Source of the DNA: Apium graveolens
Taxonomy: Eukaryota > Streptophyta > Magnoliopsida > Apiales > Apiaceae
Assembly: GCF_009905375.1 (NCBI RefSeq)
Contig: NW_027417605.1
Coordinates: 86,519-150,518 of the forward strand
Reading direction: 5' to 3'
Length of the DNA: 64,000 nucleotides
Below are positions 1 through 14,900 of the stretch, one piece after another. Each line of letters opens with the position of its first letter. Within the stretch, counting starts at the first letter, position 1. Below the pieces are notes generated by a model. That model made no database searches and had not been told where the DNA came from. It saw only the letters and a program-made list of their open reading frames with translations. Made by a program: the position numbers and the translations under genes.

Positions 1-1205
1 GTAAGTCACTCTTCACCATATTAGAGTCACTTTGCACCCTATAAGAGTCACTTGCCACCATATATTGGTACAATTGACCTTTTAACATCATATACATTCA
101 ATTTGATATCCTTTAACCACATCTTGGTACAACTTTTATATAAGTCAATTATGGCCACATTTTGACCCTAATCAACCATGTAAGTCATTCTTCAGCATAT
201 TAAAGTCCCTTTGCACCCTATAAGAGTCACTTGCCACCATATAATGGTACAATTGCCATGTTAACATCATCTACATGCAATTTACCATCCTTAAACCACC
301 TCTTTGTACCAGTTTTATACGAGTCAATTTTGGGCAACATTTTGGATCTAATCAACCATGTAAGTCACTCTTCACCATATTAGAGTCACTTTGCACGCTA
401 TAAGAGTCTCTTGCCGCCATATATTGGTACAGTTGACCTACTAACATCATATACATGCAATTTGACATCCATTAACCACCTCTTGGTATCACTTTTATAC
501 AAGTCAATTTAGGCCCATATTTTGACTCTAATCAACCATGTAAGTCACTCTTCACCATATTAGAGTCACCTTGCACCCTATAAGAGTCACTTGCCACCAT
601 ATATTGGTACAATTGACATGTTAACATCATCTACATGCAATTTAACATCCTTTAACCACCTCTTGGTACCACTTTTATACGATTCAATTTTGGGAATCAT
701 TTTGGCCCTAATCAACCATGTAAATCACTCTTCACCATAGTCACTTTGCACCCTATAAGAGTCTCTTGCCACCATATATTGGTACAGTTGACCTACTAAC
801 ATCATATACATGCAATTTGACATCTTTTAACCACCTCTTGGTACCACTTTTATACAAGTCAATTTAGGCCTATATTTTGACTCTAATCAACCATGTAAGT
901 CACTCTTCACCATATTAGAGTCACTTTGCACCCTATAAGAGTCACTTGCCACCATATAATGGAACAATTGACATGTTAACATCATCTACACAATTTAACA
1001 TCCTTTAACCACCTCTTTGTACCAGTTTCATACGAGTCAATTTTGGGCAACATTTTGGATCTAATCAACTATGTAAGTCACTCTTCACCATATTAGAGTC
1101 GCTTTGCACCCTATAAGAGTCTCTTGCCACCATATATTGGTACAATTGATCTGTTAATATCATATACATGCAATTTGACATCCTTTAACCACCTCTTGGT
1201 ACCAG

Positions 1206-4200
1206 TTTTATACAAGTCAATTTAGGGCCATATTTTGACTATAATCAACCATGTAAGTCACTCTTCACCATATTAGAGTCACTTTGCACCCTATAAGAGT
1301 CTCTTGCCACCATATATTGGTACAATTGACCTATTAACATCATATACATGCAATTTGACATCCTTTAACCACCTCTTGGTACCACTTTTATACAAGTCAT
1401 TTTAGGCCCATATTTTGGCTCTAATCAACCATGTAAGTCACTCTTCGCCATATTAGAGTCACTTTGCACCCTATAAGAGTCACTTGCCACCATATATTGG
1501 TACAATTGACCTATTAACATCGTCTACATGCAATTTGACATCTATTAACCACCTCTTGGTACCACTTTTATATAAGTCAATTAGGGCCACATTTTGACTC
1601 TAATCAACCATGTAAGTCATTCTTCACCATATTAAAGTCCTTTTGCACCCTATAAGAGTCACTTGCCACCATATAATGGTACAATTGACATGTTAACATC
1701 ATCTACATGCAATTTAACATCCTTTAACCACCTTTTTGTACCATTTTTATATGAGTCAATTTTGGGCAACATTTTGGATCTAATCAACCATGTAAGTCAC
1801 TCTTCACCATATTAGAGTCACTTTGCACCCTATAAGAGTCACTTGCCACCATATATTGGTACAATTGACCTATTAACATCATATACATGCAATTTGACAT
1901 CCTTTAACCACCTCATGGTACCACTTTTATATAAGTCAATTAGGGCCACATTTTGACTCTAATTAACCATGTAAGTCACTCTTCACCATATTAGAGTCTC
2001 TTTGCACCCTATAAGAGTCACTTGCCACCATATATTGGTACAATTTACATGTTAACATCATCTATATGCAATTTAACATCCTTTAACCACCTCCTGTTAC
2101 CACTTTTATACGAGTCAATTTTGGGCAACATTTTAGATCTAATCAACTATGTAAGTCACTCTTCACCATATTAGAGTCACTTTGCACCCTATAAGAGTCT
2201 CTGGCCACCATATATTGGTACAATTGATCTATTACCATTATATACATGAAATTTCACATCCTTTAACCACCTTACCACTTTTATACAAGTCAATTTAGGG
2301 CCATATTTTGACTATAATCAACCATGTAAGTCATTCTTCACCATATTAAAGTCACTTTGCACCCTATAAGAGTCTCTTGCCACCATATATTGGTACAATT
2401 GACCTATTAACATCATATACATGCAATTTGACATCCTTTAACGACCTCTTGGTACCACTTTTATACAAGTCATTTTAGGCCCATATTTTGGCTCTAATCA
2501 ACCATGCAAGTCACTCTTCACCATATTAGAGTCACTTTGCACCCTATAAGAGTCACTTGCCACCATGTATTGGTACAATTGACCTTTTAACATCATATAC
2601 ATTCAATTTGATATCCTTTAACCACATCTTGGTACCACTTTTATATAAGTCAATTAGGGCCACATTTTGACTTCTTATCAACCATGTAAGTCATTCTTCA
2701 CCATATTAAAGTCCCTTTGCACCCTATAAGAGTCACTTGCCACCATATAATGGTACAATTGACATGTTAACATCATCTACATGCAATTTAACATCCTTAA
2801 ACCACCTCTTTGTACCAGTTTTATACGAGTCAATTTTGGGCAACATTTTCGATCTAATCAACCATGTAAGTCACTGTTCACCATATTAGAGTCACTTTGC
2901 ACCCTATAAGAGTCTCTGGCCACCATATATTGGTACAATTGATCTATTACCATTATATACATGAAATTTCACATCCTTTAACCACCTTACCACTTTTATA
3001 CAAGTCAATTTAGGGCCATATTTTGACTATAATCAACCATGTAAGTCACTCTTCACCATATTAGAGTCACTTTGCACCCTATAAGAGTCTCTTGCCACCA
3101 TATATTGGTACAATTGACCTATTAACATCATATACATGCAATTTGACATCCTTTAACCACCTCTTGGTACCACTTTTATACAAGTCATTTTAGGCCCATA
3201 TTTTGGCTCTAATCAACCATGTAAGTCACTCTTCGCCATATTAGAGTCACTTTGCACCCTATAAGAGTCACTTGCCACCATATATTGGTACAATTGACCT
3301 ATTAACATCGTCTACATGCAATTTGACATCTATTAACCACCTCTTGGTACCACTTTTATATAAGTCAATTAGGGCCACATTTTGACTCTAATCAACCATG
3401 TAAGTCATTCTTCACCATATTAAAGTCCTTTTGCACCCTATAAGAGTCACTTGCCACCATATAATGGTACAATTGACATGTTAACATCATCTACATGCAA
3501 TTTAACATCCTTTAACCACCTTTTTGTACCATTTTTATATGAGTCAATTTTGGGCAACATTTTGGATCTAATCAACCATGTAAGTCACTCTTCACCATAT
3601 TAGAGTCACTTTGCACCCTATAAGAGTCACTTGCCACCATATATTGGTACAATTGACCTATTAACATCATATACATGCAATTTGACATCCTTTAACCACC
3701 TCATGGTACCACTTTTATATAAGTCAATTAGGGCCACATTTTGACTCTAATTAACCATGTAAGTCACTCTTCACCATATTAGAGTCTCTTTGCACCCTAT
3801 AAGAGTCACTTGCCACCATATATTGGTACAATTTACATGTTAACATCATCTATATGCAATTTAACATCCTTTAACCACCTCCTGTTACCACTTTTATACG
3901 AGTCAATTTTGGGCAACATTTTAGATCTAATCAACTATGTAAGTCACTCTTCACCATATTAGAGTCACTTTGCACCCTATAAGAGTCTCTGGCCACCATA
4001 TATTGGTACAATTGATCTATTACCATTATATACATGAAATTTCACATCCTTTAACCACCTTACCACTTTTATACAAGTCAATTTAGGGCCATATTTTGAC
4101 TATAATCAACCATGTAAGTCATTCTTCACCATATTAAAGTCACTTTGCACCCTATAAGAGTCTCTTGCCACCATATATTGGTACAATTGACCTATTAACA

Positions 4201-4781
4201 TCATATACATGCAATTTGACATCCTTTAACGACCTCTTGGTACCACTTTTATACAAGTCATTTTAGGCCCATATTTTGGCTCTAATCAACCATGCAAGTC
4301 ACTCTTCACCATATTAGAGTCACTTTGCACCCTATAAGAGTCACTTGCCACCATGTATTGGTACAATTGACCTTTTAACATCATATACATTCAATTTGAT
4401 ATCCTTTAACCACATCTTGGTACCACTTTTATATAAGTCAATTAGGGCCACATTTTGACTTCTAATCAACCATGTAAGTCATTCTTCACCATATTAAAGT
4501 CCCTTTGCACCCTATAAGAGTCACTTGCCACCATATAATGGTACAATTGACATGTTAACATCATCTACATGCAATTTAACATCCTTAAACCACCTCTTTG
4601 TACCAGTTTTATACGAGTCAATTTTGGGCAACATTTTCGATCTAATCAACCATGTAAGTCACTGTTCACCATATTAGAGTCACTTTGCACCCTATAAGAG
4701 TCTCTGGCCACCATATATTGGTACAATTGATCTATTACCATTATATACATGAAATTTCACATCCTTTAACCACCTTACCAC
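1206..4781 (+). repeat. 1788-bp higher-order repeat, two copies
   Basis: Two adjacent copies of a ten-monomer segment, about 1206-2993 and 2994-4781. Rare variants recur at an exact offset of 1788 bp: CTTCGCCATA at 1443 and 3231, TTTTAGATCT at 2131 and 3919, and GACTTCT at about 2669 and 4457. The copies look almost identical by eye, which points to recent unequal exchange. Edges are approximate to about 20 bp. Confidence 0.85.
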
Positions 4782-7700
4782 TTTTATACAAGTCAATTTA
4801 GGGCCATATTTTGACTATAATCAACCATGTAAGTCAATCTTCACCATATTAGAGTTACTTTGCACCCTATAAGAGTCTCTTGCCACCATATATTGGTACG
4901 ATTGACCTTTTACCATCATATACATGCAATTTGACATTCTATAACCACCTCTTGGTACCACTTTTATACAAGTCAATTTAGGCCCATATTTTGGCTCTAA
5001 TCAACCATGTAAGTCACTCTTCACCATATTAGAGTCACTTTGCACCCTATAAGAGTCACTTGCCACCATATATTGGTACAATTGACCTTTTAACATCATA
5101 TACATTCAATTTGATATCCTTTAACCACATCTTGGTACCACTTTTATATAAGTCAATTATGGCCACATTTTGACTCTAATCAACCATGTAAGTCATTCTT
5201 CAGCATATTAAAGTCCCTTTGCACCCTATAAGAGTCACTTGCCACCATATAATGGTACAATTGACATGTTAACATCATCTACATGCAATTTAACATCCTT
5301 AAACCAGCTCTTTGTACCAGTTTTATACGAGTCAATTTTGGGCAACATTTTGGATCTAATCAACCATGTAAGTCACCCTTCACCATATTAGAGTCACTTT
5401 GCACCCTATAAGAGTCTCTTGCCGCCATATATTGGTACAGTTGACCTACTAACATCATATATATGCAATTTGACATCCTTTAACCACCTCTTGGTACCAC
5501 TTTTATACAAGTCAATTTAGGCCCATATTTTGACTCTAATCAACCATGTAAGTCACTCTTCACCATATTAGAGTCACCTTGCACCCTATAAGAGTCACTT
5601 GCCACCATATATTGGTACAATTGACATGTTAACATCATCTACATGCAATTTAACATCCTTTAACCACCTCTTGGTACCACTTTTATACGATTCAATTTTG
5701 GGAATCATTTTGGCCCTAATCAACCATGTAAATCACTCTTCACCATAGTCACTTTGCACCCTATAAGAGTCTCTTGCCACCATATATTGGTACAATTGAC
5801 CTTTTAACATCATATACATTCAATTTGATATCCTTTAACCACATCTTGGTACCACTTTTATATAAGTCAATTATGGCCACATTTTGACTCTAATCAACCA
5901 TGTAAGTCATTCTTCACCATATTAAAGTCCCTTTGCACCCTATAAGAGTCACTTGCCACCATATAATGGTACAATTGACATGTTAACATCATCTACATGC
6001 AATTTAACATCCTTAAACCAGCTCTTTGTACCAGTTTTATACGAGTCAATTTTGGGCAACATTTTGGATCTAATCAACCATGTAAGTCACCCTTCACCAT
6101 ATTAGAGTCACTTTGCACCCTATAAGAGTCTCTTGCCGCCATATATTGGTACAGTTGACCTACTAACATCATATACATGCAATTTGACATCCATTAACCA
6201 CCTCTTGGTATCACTTTTATATAAGTCAATTAGGGCCACATTTTGACTCTAATTAACCATGTAAGTCACTCTTCACCATATTAGAGTCTCTTTGCACCCT
6301 ATAAGAGTCACTTGCCACCATATATTGGTACAATTTACATGTTAACATCATCTACATGCAATTTAACATCCTTTAACCACCTCTTGGTACCACTTTTATA
6401 CGAGTCAATTTTGGGCAACATTTTGGATCTAATCAACTATGTAAGTCACTCTTCACCATATTAGAGTCACTTTCCACCCTATAAGAGTCTCTGGCCACCA
6501 TATATTGGTACAATTGATCTATTACCATTATATACATGAAATTTCACATCCTTTAACCACCTTACCACTTTTATACAAGTCAATTTAGGGTCATATTTTG
6601 ACTATAATCAACCATGTAAGTCAATCTTCACCATATTAAAGTCACTTTGCACCCTATAAGAGTCTCTTGCCACCATATATTGGTACAATTGACCTATTAA
6701 CATCATATACATGCAATTTGACATCCTTTAACGACCTCTTGGTACCACTTTTATACAAGTCATTTTAGGCCCTTATTTTGGCTCTAATCAACCATGCAAG
6801 TCACTCTTCACCATATTAGAGTCACTTTGCACCCTATAAGAGTCACTTGCCACCATGTATTGGTACAATTGACCTTTTAACATCATATACATTCAATTTG
6901 ATATCCTTTAACCACATCTTGGTACCACTTTTATATAAGTCAATTAGGGCCACATTTTGACTCTAATCAACCATGTAAGTCATTCTTCACCATATTAAAG
7001 TCCCTTTGCACCCTATAAGAGTCACTTGCCACCATATAATGGTACAATTGACATGTTAACATCATCTACATGCAATTTAACATCCTTAAACCACCTCTTT
7101 GTACCAGTTTTATACGAGTCAATTTTGGGCAACATTTTCGATCTAATCAACCATGTAAGTCACTGTTCACCATATTAGAGTCACTTTGCACCTTATAAGA
7201 GTCTCTGGCCACCATATATTGGTACAATTGATCTATTACCATTATATACATGAAATTTCACATCCTTTAACCACCTTACCACTTTTATACAAGTCAATTT
7301 AGGGCCATATTTTGACTATAATCAACCATGTAAGTCAATCTTCACCATATTAGAGTTACTTTGCACCCTATAAGAGTCTCTTGCCACCATATATTGGTAC
7401 GATTGACCTTTTACCATCATATACATGCAATTTGACATTCTATAACCACCTCTTGGTACCACTTTTATACAAGTCAATTTAGGCCCATATTTTGGCTCTA
7501 ATCAACCATGTAAGTCACTCTTCACCATATTAGAGTCACTTTGCACCCTATAAGAGTCACTTGCCACCATATATTGGTACAATTGACCTTTTAACATCAT
7601 ATACATTCAATTTGATATCCTTTAACCACATCTTGGTACCACTTTTATATAAGTCAATTATGGCCACATTTTGACTCTAATCAACCATGTAAGTCATTCT

Positions 7701-8722
7701 TCACCATATTAAAGTCCCTTTGCACCCTATAAGAGTCACTTGCCACCATATAATGGTACAATTGACATGTTAACATCATCTACATGCAATTTAACATCCT
7801 TAAACCAGCTCTTTGTACCAGTTTTATACGAGTCAATTTTGGGCAACATTTTGGATCTAATCAACCATGTAAGTCACCCTTCACCATATTAGAGTCACTT
7901 TGCACCCTATAAGAGTCTCTTGCCGCCATATATTGGTACAGTTGACCTACTAACATCATATATATGCAATTTGACATCCTTTAACCACCTCTTGGTACCA
8001 CTTTTATACAAGTCAATTTAGGCCCATATTTTGACTCTAATCAACCATGTAAGTCACTCTTCACCATATTAGAGTCACCTTGCACCCTATAAGAGTCACT
8101 TGCCACCATATATTGGTACAATTGACATGTTAACATCATCTACATGCAATTTAACATCCTTTAACCACCTCTTGGTACCACTTTTATACGATTCAATTTT
8201 GGGAATCATTTTGGCCCTAATCAACCATGTAAATCACTCTTCACCATAGTCACTTTGCACCCTATAAGAGTCTCTTGCCACCATATATTGGTACAATTGA
8301 CCTTTTAACATCATATACATTCAATTTGATATCCTTTAACCACATCTTGGTACCACTTTTATATAAGTCAATTATGGCCACATTTTGACTCTAATCAACC
8401 ATGTAAGTCATTCTTCACCATATTAAAGTCCCTTTGCACCCTATAAGAGTCACTTGCCACCATATAATGGTACAATTGACATGTTAACATCATCTACATG
8501 CAATTTAACATCCTTAAACCAGCTCTTTGTACCAGTTTTATACGAGTCAATTTTGGGCAACATTTTGGATCTAATCAACCATGTAAGTCACCCTTCACCA
8601 TATTAGAGTCACTTTGCACCCTATAAGAGTCTCTTGCCGCCATATATTGGTACAATTGACCTACTAACATCATATACATACAATTTGACATCCATTAACC
8701 ACCTCTTGGTATCACTTTTATA
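3721..8722 (+). repeat. 2501-bp higher-order repeat, two copies
   Basis: A fourteen-monomer segment is repeated, about 3721-6221 and 6222-8722. The offset is 2501-2502 bp for GAGTTACTT (4851 and 7352), GCCGCCATAT (5421 and 7922), CACCATAGTC (5741 and 8242) and the TTGACTCTAATTAACC variant (3741 and 6243). That last variant occurs again at 8744, so a third partial copy begins there. The unit overlaps the second copy of the 1788-bp unit, so the two duplications are nested in time. Confidence 0.82.
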
Positions 8723-8960
8723 TAAGTCAATTAGGGCCATATTTTGACTCTAATTAACCATGTAAGTCACTCTTCACCATATTAGAGTCTCTTTGCACCC
8801 TATAAGAGTCACTTGCCACCATATATTGGTACAATTTACATGTTAACATCATCTACATGCAATTTAACATCCTTTAACCACCTCTTGGTACCACTTTTAT
8901 ACGAGTCAATTTTGGGCAATATTTTGGATCTAATCAACCATGTAAATCACTCTTCACCAT

Positions 8961-11900
8961 AGTCACTTTGCACCCTATAAGAGTCTCTTGCCACCATATA
9001 TTGGTACAGTTGACCTACTAACATCATATACATGCAAGTCACTCTTCACCATATTAGAGTCTCTTTGTACCCTATAAGAGTCACTTGCCACCATATATTG
9101 GTACAATTTACATGTTAACATCATCTACATGCAATTTAACATCCTTTAACCACCTCTTGGTACCACTTTTATACGAGTCAATTTTGGGCAACATTTTGGA
9201 TCTAATCAACTATGTAAGTCACTCTTCACCATATTAGAGTCACTTTCCACCCTATAAGAGTCTCTTGCCACCATATATTGGTACAATTGATCTATTACCA
9301 TTATATACATGAAATTTCACATCCTTTAACCACCTTACCACTTTTATACAAGTCAATTTAGGGCCATATTTTGACTATAATCAACCATGTAAGTCAATCT
9401 TCACCATATTAAAGTCACTTTGCACCCTATAACAGTCTCTTGCCACCATATATTGGTACAATTGACCTATTAACATCATATACATGCATTTTGACATCCT
9501 TTAACGACCTCTTGGTACCACTTTTATACAAGTCATTTTAGGCCCATATTTTGGCTCTAATCAACCATGCAAGTCACTCTTCACCATATTAGAGTCACTT
9601 TGCACCCTATAAGAGTCACTTGCCACCATGTATTGGTACAATTGACCTTTTAACATCATATACATTCAATTTGATATCCTTTAACCACATCTTGGTACCA
9701 CTTTTATATAAGTCAATTAGGGCCACATTTTGACTCTAATCAACCATGTAAGTCATTCTTCACCATATTAAAGTCCCTTTGCACCCTATAAGAGTCACTT
9801 GCCACCATATAATGGTACAATTGACATGTTAACATCATCTACATGCAATTTAACATCCTTAAACCACCTCTTTGTACCAGTTTTATACGAGTCAATTTTG
9901 GGCAACATTTTCGATCTAATCAACCATGTAAGTCACTGTTCACCATATTAGAGTCACTTTGCACCCTATAAGAGTCTCTGGCCACCATATATTGGTACAA
10001 TTGATCTATTACCATTATATACATGAAATTTCACATCCTTTAACCACCTTACCACTTTTATACAAGTCAATTTAGGGCCATATTTTGACTATAATCAACC
10101 ATGTAAGTCAATCTTCACCATATTAGAGTTACTTTGCACCCTATAAGAGTCTCTTGCCACCATATATTGGTACGATTGACCTTTTACCATCATATACATG
10201 CAATTTGACATTCTATAACCACCTCTTGGTACCACTTTTATACAAGTCAATTTAGGACCATATTTTGGCTCTAATCAACCATGTAAGTCACTCTTCACCA
10301 TATTAGAGTCACTTTGCACCCTATAAGAGTCACTTGCCACCATATATTGGTACAATTGACCTTTTAACATCATATACATTCAATTTGATATCCTTTAACC
10401 ACATCTTGGTACCACTTTTATATAAGTCAATTATGGCCACATTTTGACTCTAATCAACCATGTAAGTCATTCTTCAGCATATTAAAGTCCCTTTGCACCC
10501 TATAAGAGTCACTTGCCACCATATAATGGTACAATTGACATGTTAACATCATCTACATGCAATTTAACATCCTTAAACCAGCTCTTTGTACCAGTTTTAT
10601 ACGAGTCAATTTTGGGCAACATTTTGGATCTAATCAACCATGTAAGTCACCCTTCACCATATTAGAGTCACTTTGCACCCTATAAGAGTCTCTTGCCGCC
10701 ATATATTGGTACAGTTGACCTACTAACATCATATATATGCAATTTGACATCCTTTAACCACCTCTTGGTACCACTTTTATACAAGTCAATTTAGGCCCAT
10801 ATTTTGACTCTAATCAACCATGTAAGTCACTCTTCACCATATTAGAGTCACCTTGCACCCTATAAGTCACTTGCCACCATATATTGCTACAATTGACATG
10901 TTAACATCATCTACATGTAATTTAACATCCTTTAACCACCTCTTGGTACCACTTTTATACGATTCAATTTTAGGAATCATTTTGGCTCTAATCAACCATG
11001 TAAGTCACTCTTCACCATATTAGAGTCACTTTGCACCCTATAAGAGTCTCTTGCCACCATATATTGGTACAATTGATCTATTAACATTATATACATGCAA
11101 TTTGACATCCTTTAACCACCTCTTGGTACCACTTTTATACAAGTCAATTTAGGGCCATATTTTGACTATAATCAACCATGTAAGTCACTCTTCACCATAT
11201 TAGAGTCAGTTTGCACCCTATAAGAGTCTCTTGCCACCATATATTGGTACAATTGACCTATTAACATCATATACTTGCAATTTGACATTCTTTAACCACC
11301 TCTTGGTACCACTTTTATATAAGTCAATTAGGGCCACATTTTGACTCTAATCAACCATGTAAGTCATTCTTCACCAAATTAAAGTCCTTTTGCACCCTAT
11401 AAGAGTCACTTGCCACCATATAATGGTACAATTGACATGTTAACACCATCTACATGCAATTTAACATCCTTTAACCACCTTTTTATACCATTTTTATACG
11501 AGTCAATTTTGGGCAACATTTTGGATCTAATCAACCATGTAAGTCACTCTTCACCATATTAGAGTCACTTTGCATCCTATAAGAGTCACTTGCCACCATA
11601 TATTGGTACAATTGACCTATTAACATCATATACATGCAATTTGACATCCTTTAACCACCTCATGGTACCACTTTTATATAAGTCAATTAGGGCCACATTT
11701 TGACTCTAATTAACCATGTAAGTCACTCTTCACCATATTAGAGTCTCTTTACACCCTATAAGAGTCACTTGCCACCATATATTGGTACAATTTACATGTT
11801 AACATCATCTACATGCAATTTAACATCCTTTAACCACCTCTTGGTACCACTTTTATACGAGTCAATTTTGGGCAACATTTTGGATCTAATCAACTATGTA

Positions 11901-14900
11901 AGTCACTCTTCACCATATTAGAGTCACTTTGCACCCTATAAGAGTCTCTGGCCACCATATATTGGTACAATTGATCTATTACCATTATATACATGAAATT
12001 TCACATCCTTTAACCACCTTACCACTTTTATACAAGTCAATTTAGGGCCATATTTTGACTATAATCAACCATGTAAGTCAATCTTCACCATATTAAAGTC
12101 ACTTTGCACCCTATAAGAGTCTCTTGCCACCATATATTGGTACAATTGACCTATTAACATCATATACATGCAATTTGACATCCTTTAACGACCTCTTGGT
12201 ACCACTTTTATACAAGTCATTTTAGGCCCATATTTTGGCTCTAATCAACCATGCAAGTCACTCTTCACCATATTAGAGTCACTTTGCACCCTATAAGAGT
12301 CACTTGCCACCATGTATTGGTACAATTGACCTTTTAACATCATATACATTCAATTTGATATCCTTTAACCACATCTTGGTACCACTTTTATATAAGTCAA
12401 TTAGGGCCACATTTTGACTCTAATCAACCATGTAAGTCATTCTTCACCATATTAAAGTCCCTTTGCACCCTATAAGAGTCACTTGCCACCATATAATGGT
12501 ACAATTGACATGTTAACATCATCTACATGCAATTTAACATCCTTAAACCACCTCTTTGTACCAGTTTTATACGAGTCAATTTTGGGCAACATTTTGGATC
12601 TAATCAACCATGTAAGTCACTCTTCACCATATTAGAGTCACTTTGCACCCTATAAGAGTCTCTGGCCACCATATATTGGTACAATTGATCTATTACCATT
12701 ATATACATGAAATTTCACATCCTTTAACCACCTTACCACTTTTATACAAGTCAATTTAGGGCCATATTTTGACTATAATCAACCATGTAAGTCAATCTTC
12801 ACCATATTAGAGTTACTTTGCACCCTATAAGAGTCTCTTGCCACCATATATTGGTACGATTGACCTTTTACCATCATATACATGCAATTTGACATTCTAT
12901 AACTCTTGGTACCACTTTTATACAAGTCAATTTAGGCCCATATTTTGGCTCTAATCAACCATGTAAGTCACTCTTCAGCATATTAGAGTCACTTTGCACC
13001 CTATAAGAGTCTCTTGCCACCATATATTGGTACAGTTGACCTACTAACATCATATACATGCAAGTCACTCTTCACCATATTAGAGTCTCTTTGTACCCTA
13101 TAAGAGTCACTTGCCACCATATATTGGTACAATTTACATGTTAACATCATCTACATGCAATTTAACATCCTTTAACCACCTCTTGGTACCACTTTTATAC
13201 GAGTCAATTTTGGGCAACATTTTGGATCTAATCAACTATGTAAGTCACTCTTCACCATATTAGAGTCACTTTCCACCCTATAAGAGTCTCTTGCCACCAT
13301 ATATTGGTACAATTGATCTATTACCATTATATACATGAAATTTCACATCCTTTAACCACCTTACCACTTTTATACAAGTCAATTTAGGGCCATATTTTGA
13401 CTATAATCAACCATGTAAGTCAATCTTCACCATATTAAAGTCACTTTGCACCCTATAACAGTCTCTTGCCACCATATATTGGTACAATTGACCTATTAAC
13501 ATCATATACATGCATTTTGACATCCTTTAACGACCTCTTGGTACCACTTTTATACAAGTCATTTTAGGCCCATATTTTGGCTCTAATCAACCATGCAAGT
13601 CACTCTTCACCATATTAGAGTCACTTTGCACCCTATAAGAGTCACTTGCCACCATGTATTGGTACAATTGACCTTTTAACATCATATACATTCAATTTGA
13701 TATCCTTTAACCACATCTTGGTACCACTTTTATATAAGTCAATTAGGGCCACATTTTGACTCTAATCAACCATGTAAGTCATTCTTCACCATATTAAAGT
13801 CCCTTTGCACCCTATAAGAGTCACTTGCCACCATATAATGGTACAATTGACATGTTAACATCATCTACATGCAATTTAACATCCTTAAACCACCTCTTTG
13901 TACCAGTTTTATACGAGTCAATTTTGGGCAACATTTTCGATCTAATCAACCATGTAAGTCACTGTTCACCATATTAGAGTCACTTTGCACCCTATAAGAG
14001 TCTCTGGCCACCATATATTGGTACAATTGATCTATTACCATTATATACATGAAATTTCACATCCTTTAACCACCTTACCACTTTTATACAAGTCAATTTA
14101 GGGCCATATTTTGACTATAATCAACCATGTAAGTCAATCTTCACCATATTAGAGTTACTTTGCACCCTATAAGAGTCTCTTGCCACCATATATTGGTACG
14201 ATTGACCTTTTACCATCATATACATGCAATTTGACATTCTATAACCACCTCTTGGTACCACTTTTATACAAGTCAATTTAGGACCATATTTTGGCTCTAA
14301 TCAACCATGTAAGTCACTCTTCACCATATTAGAGTCACTTTGCACCCTATAAGAGTCACTTGCCACCATATATTGGTACAATTGACCTTTTAACATCATA
14401 TACATTCAATTTGATATCCTTTAACCACATCTTGGTACCACTTTTATATAAGTCAATTATGGCCACATTTTGACTCTAATCAACCATGTAAGTCATTCTT
14501 CAGCATATTAAAGTCCCTTTGCACCCTATAAGAGTCACTTGCCACCATATAATGGTACAATTGACATGTTAACATCATCTACATGCAATTTAACATCCTT
14601 AAACCAGCTCTTTGTACCAGTTTTATACGAGTCAATTTTGGGCAACATTTTGGATCTAATCAACCATGTAAGTCACCCTTCACCATATTAGAGTCACTTT
14701 GCACCCTATAAGAGTCTCTTGCCGCCATATATTGGTACAGTTGACCTACTAACATCATATATATGCAATTTGACATCCTTTAACCACCTCTTGGTACCAC
14801 TTTTATACAAGTCAATTTAGGCCCATATTTTGACTCTAATCAACCATGTAAGTCACTCTTCACCATATTAGAGTCACCTTGCACCCTATAAGTCACTTGC

